DNA of 64,000 nucleotides from Cupriavidus sp. YR651. Its GTDB lineage: Bacteria; Pseudomonadota; Gammaproteobacteria; Burkholderiales; Burkholderiaceae. Position 1 is the stretch's first letter. Each line of letters starts with the position of its first letter. Of this stretch, positions 51,891-59,356 are shown piece after piece. A model generated the notes under the pieces. That model made no database searches. It was not told the origin of the DNA and saw only the letters and a list, made by a program, of their open reading frames with translations. The translations under genes were made by a program, and so were the position numbers. Where the stretch lies: positions 496,001 through 560,000 of the forward strand of contig NZ_FMYZ01000002.1 of NCBI RefSeq assembly GCF_900101625.1, read 5' to 3'.

Positions 51891-53201
51891 TTACTTGCTG
51901 GCCAGGACCTGAACGGGTGTCAGGCCGGTGTTGCTGTCCGGGGAGGTGTCGTCCTCATCGGATAGTTCCGGCGCGCCGATCGCGCCTTCGCTTTTGGCGA
52001 CGACGGTCGTGGCAATGGCATTGCCAAGCACATTGGTCACGGTGCGGCCCATATCGAGGATATGGTCGATGCCCAGCACCAGCAGGATGCCGGCTTCCGG
52101 CAGCCCGAACATCGGCAGCACGGCCGCCACCACCACCAGCGAGGCGCGCGGCACGCCGGCGATGCCCTTGCTGGTGACCAGCAGCACCAGCAGCATGGTG
52201 ATCTGCTGCGTCAGCGACAGCTGGATGCCGTACACCTGCGCCACGAACAGCGCGGCGAACGAGGTGTACATGATCGAGCCGTCCAGGTTGAACGAGTAGC
52301 CCAGCGGCAGCACAAAGCCGGTGATACGCGGCTTCACGCCGAAGCGGGTCAGTTGCTCGATGACCTTCGGGTACGCCGATTCGCTGCTGGCCGTGGCAAA
52401 GCCGATCATCAGCGGCGCGCGCAACTGGCGGATCAGGCGGAAGATGTCGCGGCCCAGGAAGAAGTAGCCGCCGGCGATCAGCGCCACCCACAGCAGTGCC
52501 AGCGCCAGGTACAGGCTGCCCAGCAGCTTGGCGTAGACGGTCAGCACGCCCAGGCCCTGCGCGGTGATGACGGCGGAGATGGCGCCGAACACGCCGACCG
52601 GCGCGAAGGCCATCACGTAGTTGGTCACCTTCAGCATCACGTGGCCCAGGCCATCGATGCCTTGCAGCACGGGCTTGCCCACGCCGTCCTTGACGGTGCC
52701 CAGCGCAAAGCCGAAGAACAGCGAGAACACCACGATCTGCAGGATCTCGTTGGTGGCCATCGCTTCCACGAAGCTCTTGGGGAACATGTGGGCGATGAAG
52801 TCGCGCAGGTTCAGCGCACCAGTCTTCAGGCTGGACGCGGCGTCGGCGGCCGGCAGCGGCAGGTTCATGCCGTGGCCCGGTGCCAGCAGGTTGGCCATGA
52901 CCAGGCCCAGCAGCAGCGACGTGATCGACGCGGCCAGGAACCACGCCATGGCCTTCAGGCCGATGCGGCCCACGGCGCGGCCATCGCCCATGCCGGCGAT
53001 GCCCGAGACCAGCGTGGCAAAGACCAGCGGCCCGATGATCATCTTGATCATCCGCAGGAAGACGTCGGTCAGGATGGAAAGGTGATCCGCAATCGATTTC
53101 GCGGTGGCGGCGTCGGGCGCCAGGTGGTGCGCGGCGGTGCCGGCCAGCACGCCGAGCAGCATCGCGATGAAGATCAGCGTGGGAAGTCGTTTCATTGTCA
53201 T
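51891..53201 (-). CDS. dctA: C4-dicarboxylate transporter DctA
   Basis: DctA imports succinate, fumarate and malate with protons or sodium. The 436-residue protein is a DAACS-family symporter with eight to nine TM helices and the family signature ATASSESAYPKVIEQLTRFGVKP, the SFNLDGSIMYTS motif and DHILDMGRTVTNVLGN. The ATG at 53201 has AGGAGG about 11 bases upstream. A sigma-54 promoter lies about 90 bases upstream with a large inverted repeat beyond it. Order dctA-dctB-dctD on one strand. Confidence 0.94.
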   Translation of the reverse strand: MTMKRLPTLIFIAMLLGVLAGTAAHHLAPDAATAKSIADHLSILTDVFLRMIKMIIGPLVFATLVSGIAGMGDGRAVGRIGLKAMAWFLAASITSLLLGLVMANLLAPGHGMNLPLPAADAASSLKTGALNLRDFIAHMFPKSFVEAMATNEILQIVVFSLFFGFALGTVKDGVGKPVLQGIDGLGHVMLKVTNYVMAFAPVGVFGAISAVITAQGLGVLTVYAKLLGSLYLALALLWVALIAGGYFFLGRDIFRLIRQLRAPLMIGFATASSESAYPKVIEQLTRFGVKPRITGFVLPLGYSFNLDGSIMYTSFAALFVAQVYGIQLSLTQQITMLLVLLVTSKGIAGVPRASLVVVAAVLPMFGLPEAGILLVLGIDHILDMGRTVTNVLGNAIATTVVAKSEGAIGAPELSDEDDTSPDSNTGLTPVQVLASK

Positions 53202-53291
53202 CGTGGGTACATCCTCCTTTGTACTTCGCGTGAGCCGCGCCGGGTGGGGGCAGGCGTGGCGTCCTCTGTTGCCCTGACGGCGGCGCCTAGG

Positions 53292-53309
53292 TTTGCACGA
53301 GGCGTGCCA
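53292..53309 (-). promoter_or_regulatory. Sigma-54 promoter of dctA
   Basis: On the minus strand TGGCACG-CCTC-GTGCAAA has the GG (-24) and GC (-12) dinucleotides at correct spacing, with only one mismatch in the TTGC half. It lies about 90 bases before dctA. Confidence 0.65.
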
Positions 53310-53376
53310 GCGCCGGCGCCCTCGGATACAGATGTAAGCCGATGAATACAAAGGGGATTTGCGAGTGACGAAAACG

Positions 53377-53433
53377 CGCCGTTCGGATTTCCGGACGTAC
53401 GAACGCAAGCGCCGTCCGGAAATCCGAACGGCG
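53377..53433. promoter_or_regulatory. 20-bp inverted repeat upstream of the dctA promoter (likely DctD enhancer)
   Basis: CGCCGTTCGGATTTCCGGAC (53377-53396) and its perfect complement (53414-53433) flank a 17-base spacer. Each arm is itself nearly palindromic (TTCGGA-TT-TCCGGA), as expected for two protein sites about 100-150 bases upstream of a sigma-54 start. It could instead or also terminate the upstream gene, since CGTTTTC follows on the minus strand. Confidence 0.5.
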
Positions 53434-53485
53434 TTTGGTGAGGCGGCTAAGTGTTGTGACGACCCGGTCACCCGGGCGGTGGGGG

Positions 53486-56400
53486 TCAGGCGTCGGGCGC
53501 GTCGGCCGGCTGGCTTTCGCAGATGTCGAGGAAGGCTTCCAGCGGCATCGGGCGGCCGATGACATAGCCCTGCGCATAGTCCACGCCGATGGCGCGCAAT
53601 GCATTCAGGGTCTGCTCATTCTCGACCGATTCGGCGACCGTGCGCACACCCAGGCGGTGGCCGATGTCGTTGATCGAGCTCACGATCTCGCGGTCCACCA
53701 CGTTATCGGCCAGGTGACGAATGAAGCTCCCGTCGATCTTCAGGAAGTCCACCGGGAACTGCTTCAGGTAGGCGAACGACGACAGGCCGGCGCCAAAGTC
53801 GTCGAGCGCGACCGTGCAGCCGGCGCTGCGCATTTCCGCCACCAGCCGGCTGGCCGCGGCCATGTTGTTGATCAGCGCGGTCTCGGTGATTTCCAGCCGG
53901 ATGCGGTGTGCCGGCAGCACGGAATCCTGTAGCGCCGCGTGCAGGAACGGCAGCAGGAACGGCTCCCCGAGCGAGTTGGCCGACAGGTTGATGGCCACCG
54001 ACAGCCCCGGCACCGCGGCCAGGCGGTCGCCGTAGCGATGCAGCACCGTGCGGATCACCCAGCGGTCGATATGGCCCATCAGGTCGTAGCGCTCGGCGGC
54101 CGGGATGAACGCGCCGGGCATGATGAGCGCGCCTTGCTCGTCGACCATGCGCACCAGGATCTCGATATGGCACGTGTGCTCCTGGTCCGGCCGCAGCGCG
54201 CGGATTTCCTGGGCGAAGAGCCGGAAGCGGTTGCCGTCCAGCGCCGAGTGGATGCCCGCGGCCACTTCCAGTTCACGATGGTGGCGCCGCGCATCGCTTT
54301 CGTCGCGACGGTAGACCGACACCCGGTTGCGGCCGGCGGCCTTGGCGGCGTAGCAGGCCACGTCCGCGCGGCTCATCAGCTCGCCCACGGGCGGCGCGTC
54401 GTCGTCGATGGCGGCGATGCCGATGCTGGCCCCCACGTCATAGACGCGGCCATCCCACGGAAAGCGCCGCTCGCGAATCGCGTCGATGACCTTCTGGCAG
54501 ACGTGTTCGGCGTGGTCGACGGAGCAGTCCTTGAGCAGCAGGGCGAACTCGTCGCCGCCAAGGCGCGCCAGGAGGTCGTCGGGCCGCACGTGATGGCGGA
54601 TGACATAGCCCAGCTCGCGCAGCAGCACGTCGCCGGCGCCGTGTCCGGCCGTGTCGTTGACGATCTTGAAGCGGTCCAGGTCGATGAAGCACAGCGCGGC
54701 GCGGTGGCCGTGCAGGCGGGCATTCTCGCTGGCTTCGCGCAGGCGCTTTTCGAACCAGGCCCGGTTGGGCAGCCCGGTCAGCGCGTCGTGCGTGGCGGAG
54801 TGGGCCAGTTCACGCTGGAGCGCGCGGGACGTGGTGATGTCCTGGAACACCAGCACGGCGCCCAGCACGCTGCCGTCGTTGGTCAGCACCGGTGCCGCGG
54901 AGTCCTGCACATCGTGGCGCTCGCCCGTCAGGCTCTGCAGCACGGCGCCTTCCTGCAGGTACGCGGGACGCAGTGTTTGCAGGCATTGCTCGACCGGGCT
55001 CGGGATGCTGCCGCCCGTGATCTCGTCGACGATGCGGAAGACCTGCTCCAGTGGCTGGCCCATCGCGGCGTCCAGGCTCCAGCCCGTCAGCTGCTCGGCA
55101 ATCGGATTCATGAACGTGACGCGCATGATCCGGTCGGTGCAGATCACGGCGTCGCCGATCGAGCGCAGCGTGATGTGCAGGCGCTCCTTTTCCTCGTATA
55201 GCTGCGTGGTCAGCCGGCGCTGCTCGGTGATGTCCCAGTTGGTGCCCACCAGCGCGCGCGTCATGCCGCCCTCTCGTCCGCCTTCCTCGTGGCGGGACAC
55301 CATCGCCATGGCCCGCACGTGCCGGACCTCGCCGGTCGGGCGGACCACGCGGTATTCGGTGTCGAAGCGCTGGATTCCGCGGATGGCCTGGCGCATTTCC
55401 GTGCTGACGCGGCTCACGTCTTCCGGATGCAGCATGGCGATCCACTGCGCCAGCGTGGGCGCGCCCAGTTCCAGGGGCGTGCCGTGCAGCGCGTGCATGC
55501 GGGCATCCCAGGTAATGGCGGCGTTGGTGAAATCCCATTCCCAGATGCCGACACCGCCTGCCTCCACGGCCAGCTGGGTGCGGCGCGCGAACTGTTCCAT
55601 CTGTTCCTGGGCCAGCTTGCGCAGGTGGATATCCTCCACCTGCGAGATGAAGTGGTCGGGACGTCCGGTGTGTTCGTCGCGCACCAGCGAGACCGCCAGC
55701 AGGGCCCACAGATAGTGGCCGTCCTTGTGCCGGTAGCGCTTCTCCATCCGGTAGGTGTCGATCTCCCCCTGCAGCAGTAGCTGGAGATGATGCAGGTCGG
55801 CGGCCAGGTCGTCCGGGTGCGTTATCTGCTGGAACGGCAGGTCGCGCAACTCTTCGGCGGTGTATCCGAGCAGGTCGGTCATGGCCCGGTTGACGAGCTG
55901 CCAGCGTCCGTCCAGCCCGACCAGCGCCATGCCGATAGCCGAGTGCTCCAGCGCCTGGCGAAAGCGGCGTTCGCTGCTGCGCAGTTCGGCGCGGCCTTTG
56001 CGGTTCTGCTCGGTCATGAACGCGATGCAGATCGGGAAGACCATGATCAGCGCGCCAGACAGCGGCACGCTGCGGCTGGCGATGAACTGCACGCCGGCCA
56101 GCAGCGCGAGGGATTCGGTGGCCAGCATGCACACCAGCATCAGCAGCGCCGTGGCGAACGGATTGCTGACGAGCGCCACCACCACCAGCGGCAGCGACAT
56201 GGCCACGAACGGGTCATGTCCCGCCCTGACGGCCGCCGCGCCGATGGCCACGCAAAGCGCCAGCAGCCCGGCGAGCCGGAAGATCATCTGGCGCCGGAAC
56301 GTGGCGCGCATGCGCTCGCGCGTGGCCGACACCATCAGCGGCAACAGCATCACCATGCCGAGGGCGCCCGCATTCCACCAGGCCCACCAGACGCGCGAAA

Positions 56401-56884
56401 ACCGCGTGTCATAAGCCGCCGATAGCACCGCCGCCCCGACCAGACCGCCAAGGGCAGGCCCCACGATGGCCGCCACGCCGAGCGTCAGCGCGAACGTGGC
56501 CAGCGCGCCCGACCGCGCCAGTGCGCCCTGGCTTGCCATCAGCCGCAACAGCACGGCGGTGCTGCCGATCTCCAGCAGGTTGGCCAGCGACAGCAGCACG
56601 GACACACCGACCTGATCCCGTACCAGCCAGTTGGCCAGGATATTGGCGGCCAGCATGGCAGCCAGCAGCGGCGGGCCCTCCCTGCGCGGGCGGTTCAGCA
56701 TCAGGCCAAGGCCGAATGCATTGGCCAGCCAGAGCGCTGCCGCGTTGCCCGGCATGCGCGCCAGCCAGATGCCCGCCGAGGCCAGCACGAAAAATCCCAC
56801 GGCCGCCAGCAGCAGCGGGCGCCAGCGGGCTGCGGCGGGCGGCGGCAGGGTGGTCAGGGAAGTCGCGGCCGTCTCGGGCGTCAT
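53486..56884 (-). CDS. MASE1-PAS-GGDEF-EAL membrane protein (c-di-GMP turnover)
   Basis: This 1132-residue protein has a MASE1-type membrane domain of about eight TM helices (about residues 20-300), two to three PAS domains (EHSAIGMALVGLDGRWQLVN, then one ending YRHKDGHYLWALLAVS, then IRSIGDAVICTDRIMRVTF-type), a GGDEF domain with intact RLGGDEFALL at about residue 775, and an EAL domain. The EAL signature reads EIL at about residue 907, while DDFGAG at about 1028 and the AQEI motif are intact, so both cyclase and phosphodiesterase activity are possible. The chosen ATG at 56884 has no clear ribosome-binding site. The signal sensed is unknown. Confidence 0.9.
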   Translation of the reverse strand: MTPETAATSLTTLPPPAAARWRPLLLAAVGFFVLASAGIWLARMPGNAAALWLANAFGLGLMLNRPRREGPPLLAAMLAANILANWLVRDQVGVSVLLSLANLLEIGSTAVLLRLMASQGALARSGALATFALTLGVAAIVGPALGGLVGAAVLSAAYDTRFSRVWWAWWNAGALGMVMLLPLMVSATRERMRATFRRQMIFRLAGLLALCVAIGAAAVRAGHDPFVAMSLPLVVVALVSNPFATALLMLVCMLATESLALLAGVQFIASRSVPLSGALIMVFPICIAFMTEQNRKGRAELRSSERRFRQALEHSAIGMALVGLDGRWQLVNRAMTDLLGYTAEELRDLPFQQITHPDDLAADLHHLQLLLQGEIDTYRMEKRYRHKDGHYLWALLAVSLVRDEHTGRPDHFISQVEDIHLRKLAQEQMEQFARRTQLAVEAGGVGIWEWDFTNAAITWDARMHALHGTPLELGAPTLAQWIAMLHPEDVSRVSTEMRQAIRGIQRFDTEYRVVRPTGEVRHVRAMAMVSRHEEGGREGGMTRALVGTNWDITEQRRLTTQLYEEKERLHITLRSIGDAVICTDRIMRVTFMNPIAEQLTGWSLDAAMGQPLEQVFRIVDEITGGSIPSPVEQCLQTLRPAYLQEGAVLQSLTGERHDVQDSAAPVLTNDGSVLGAVLVFQDITTSRALQRELAHSATHDALTGLPNRAWFEKRLREASENARLHGHRAALCFIDLDRFKIVNDTAGHGAGDVLLRELGYVIRHHVRPDDLLARLGGDEFALLLKDCSVDHAEHVCQKVIDAIRERRFPWDGRVYDVGASIGIAAIDDDAPPVGELMSRADVACYAAKAAGRNRVSVYRRDESDARRHHRELEVAAGIHSALDGNRFRLFAQEIRALRPDQEHTCHIEILVRMVDEQGALIMPGAFIPAAERYDLMGHIDRWVIRTVLHRYGDRLAAVPGLSVAINLSANSLGEPFLLPFLHAALQDSVLPAHRIRLEITETALINNMAAASRLVAEMRSAGCTVALDDFGAGLSSFAYLKQFPVDFLKIDGSFIRHLADNVVDREIVSSINDIGHRLGVRTVAESVENEQTLNALRAIGVDYAQGYVIGRPMPLEAFLDICESQPADAPDA

Positions 56885-57190
56885 GTCGTTCGATGTCGAT
56901 GGCCGCCAAAGGGCAAGCCAGATCTGCTGCCGGCACGGGTGCGATGGCCGCACCCTGCCCAGCGTAGTGCGCACTGTAATCGCGCCAACGGATGTTTGAG
57001 TGCGGAGATAGGGGGTGGTGGTGGGCCCTGTTGGGGCTGGCGTTCGGGCGGGATTTTTGGTAGAGGCCCGCCAGGCAGAATCGTGACGCCAAATCGTGAC
57101 GATTACCTGATGCGTAATCGCGCGACGGTCGCCGGGCGCCGATCATGCAGTCATCCCGCATTCGCAACCGCCTTGATAAAGGAGCGCATG
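56885..57190. other. Divergent intergenic region with repeat and palindrome
   Basis: Between the GGDEF-EAL gene and the NTF2-like gene are two direct copies of AATCGTGACG (57079-57088, 57092-57101) and a perfect CGATTAC-N7-GTAATCG palindrome (57100-57120). These may be regulator sites for either gene. No additional gene is supported. Confidence 0.45.
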
Positions 57191-57580
57191 ATGACCGCAA
57201 CCCCCGCCAACCCAGCCCTGACCGACCTGGCCGACCGCTACCTGGCCGCGTGGAACGAGACCGATGCATCACGCCGCCGCGCGTTGATCGGCCGCACCTG
57301 GACCGAAACGGCGGTCTACGTGGATCCGCTGATGCGGGGCGAGGGCCATGCGGGCATCGACGCGATGATCGCCGGGGTGCAGGAGCGCTTCCCGGGCTTC
57401 CGCTTTACGCGGGTCACGCCGGTGGACGCCCACGGCGAGCACCTGCGCTTTTCGTGGGAGCTGGGCCCCGCCGGCGATGCCGCGCTGGTGGTGGGGACGG
57501 ACTTCGCCACGGTGTCGGCCGATGGCCGCCTGCAAGGCATGACCGGCTTTATCGACCGCGCGCCGGCCGGCATGGCCTGA
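57191..57580 (+). CDS. NTF2-like (SnoaL-fold) protein
   Basis: The product of about 129 residues has the NTF2-like pattern: an N-terminal helix (LTDLADRYLAAWNETDASRRRALIGRTW), then YVDPLMRGEGHAGIDAMIAGVQERFPGFRF and strands ending in a FATVSADGRLQGMTGFIDR tail. Such folds form small cone-shaped pockets and are enzymes or binding proteins; no substrate can be named. Two adjacent ATGs (57188 and 57191) are possible; the second has the better spacing from AAAGGAG. Confidence 0.75.
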   Translation: MTATPANPALTDLADRYLAAWNETDASRRRALIGRTWTETAVYVDPLMRGEGHAGIDAMIAGVQERFPGFRFTRVTPVDAHGEHLRFSWELGPAGDAALVVGTDFATVSADGRLQGMTGFIDRAPAGMA

Positions 57581-57703
57581 CGCGGCTCCGAAGCCCTTTC
57601 CCGTGGCGCCGCCGGTCTGTACTATCGCGCACAGACCGCGCGGGGGCCCACCGGCTGCAATCACCCCCGGTGCCGCGCGGCAGGCGGCATATCAGGGGAT
57701 CCC

Positions 57704-58591
57704 ATGGATATCGCGCGATTTTTCCGCATCAGCAGTTCGGCGCTCATTGCCTTCGTCGTGGTCGTGGTCGTGGCCGTCGGCAGCACGTGGTGGTGGGGCG
57801 GCCGCAAGCTCGAGCGCAAGATCGATGTCGAGGTCCAGCCGGTCGCCTTTCGCGACGACGCCGCATCCATCGCCCACGGCAAGTATCTGTATGAATCGCG
57901 CGGCTGCATGGATTGCCATGGCGTCAACGCCGCCGGGAAGCAGGTTTTCGACGAGCCTAACGGCCTGCGCGTGCGGGCGCCCGACCTGACGTCGGCCAAT
58001 CCCGCCATCGCCAGGTACCAGCCCGAAGACTGGGACCGCGCCATCCGCCACGGCGTGGCGCCATCGGGCCGGCCACTCCTCATCATGCCGAGCGAGGAAT
58101 ACAACCGCCTGAGCAACGACGACTTCGCCGCGCTGGTCGCCTACGTCCGCAGCCTGCCGCCGGCCAGGGGGCAGCCCGCCGAGATCCGGCTGCCCTGGTT
58201 CTTGCGCGGGCTCTACGGTGCCGGCGTGATCCAGGACGCCGCCGAAAAGATCGACCACCGCTTGCCGCCATCGGCGCCGATCGCGGCGACGGTCTCCGCA
58301 TCCTATGGCGCCTACGTGGCCAACGCCTGCATGGGCTGCCACGGCGCCGACCTGCGCGGCGGCAATATTCCCGGCGCGCCGCCGGACTGGCCGCCCGCGT
58401 CCGACCTGCGCCCGGGCGGGGTGATGAAGCGCTATGCCCAGCCCGGGCAGTTCGTCACCATGATGCGCACCGGCAAACGCCCGGACGGCACCGAAGTCAG
58501 CCGCGTGATGCCAATCGCGTCGTTTTCCAGGATGAACGATACGGACCTCAACGCGTTGTATCTCTACCTGACCGGGACGCAGCGACCTTAG
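57704..58591 (+). CDS. Membrane-anchored diheme cytochrome c
   Basis: The 295-residue protein has an N-terminal TM/signal segment (ALIAFVVVVVVAVGSTWWW) and two heme c motifs: CMDCH at residues 68-72 and CMGCH at about 209-213. It probably transfers electrons in the periplasm. The ATG at 57704 has AGGGG 5 bases upstream. A molybdenum hydroxylase operon (ior type) begins about 290 bases downstream, so it may be the electron acceptor for that enzyme; this is an inference from position. Confidence 0.85.
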   Translation: MDIARFFRISSSALIAFVVVVVVAVGSTWWWGGRKLERKIDVEVQPVAFRDDAASIAHGKYLYESRGCMDCHGVNAAGKQVFDEPNGLRVRAPDLTSANPAIARYQPEDWDRAIRHGVAPSGRPLLIMPSEEYNRLSNDDFAALVAYVRSLPPARGQPAEIRLPWFLRGLYGAGVIQDAAEKIDHRLPPSAPIAATVSASYGAYVANACMGCHGADLRGGNIPGAPPDWPPASDLRPGGVMKRYAQPGQFVTMMRTGKRPDGTEVSRVMPIASFSRMNDTDLNALYLYLTGTQRP

Positions 58592-58882
58592 TCCTTTGTC
58601 GACCGCCGGACCGTGCCACGGCACGCCCGGCCCGGTCTGATCCGGGCCAGCCAGGCCCGGCGTCATCCACGGCGGCGCCATCACGTCCATCGTCTCCCAT
58701 CGCCCCGTTTCGCCCCATTGCGGTGCATCGCGCGTGATGTGGACGGTGCAACGCACGAAATCCCGATTTGCACTATTCTCGTTGGGTTCCGCCGGTAGCC
58801 AGCGATGCCGAATCGCCATCGGCCCGGCGGTCCGCTCGAAAAAAATCTCGACGGGCAAAGCACCCAAGGAGTTGTCCCCAAA

Positions 58883-59341
58883 ATGACCACCCTCACCATC
58901 AACGGTAAAACCGTGGAGGTGGACGCCGATCCGTCCACGCCACTGCTCTGGGCCCTGCGCGACAACCTCGCGATGACGGGCACCAAGTTCGGCTGCGGCA
59001 TGGCCGCCTGCGGCGCCTGCACGGTCCACATCAACGGCCAGGCCACGCGCAGCTGCGTGACGCCGGTTTCCGCCGCCGCCGGCAGCAAGGTCGGCACCAT
59101 CGAAGGCATGCCGGACGACAAGATCGGCCGTGCCGTGCTCGCTGCCTGGATCCAGCATGACGTGGCGCAGTGCGGCTACTGTCAGAACGGCCAGGTGATG
59201 AGCGCCGTCGGACTGCTGCGCAGCAAGCCGCGTCCGACCGATGCGGATATCGACCAGGCCATGGCCGGCAACGTCTGCCGCTGTGGCACCTACCAACGGA
59301 TCCGCGCGGCCATCAAGGATGCCGCCCGGGCCATCGCCTGA
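58883..59341 (+). CDS. iorA: [2Fe-2S] subunit of an isoquinoline/aldehyde oxidoreductase (IorA-type)
   Basis: This is the small electron-transfer subunit of a xanthine-oxidase-family molybdenum enzyme. The 152-residue protein has a plant-type [2Fe-2S] ferredoxin domain ([17 protein letters not shown]) and a second helical [2Fe-2S] domain ([31 protein letters not shown]). The ATG at 58883 follows AGGAG by about 11 bases. It is followed 15 bases later by the large subunit. The substrate cannot be told. Confidence 0.88.
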   Translation: MTTLTINGKTVEVDADPSTPLLWALRDNLAMTGTKFGCGMAACGACTVHINGQATRSCVTPVSAAAGSKVGTIEGMPDDKIGRAVLAAWIQHDVAQCGYCQNGQVMSAVGLLRSKPRPTDADIDQAMAGNVCRCGTYQRIRAAIKDAARAIA

Positions 59342-59356
59342 TCCGGGGGAGCCATC

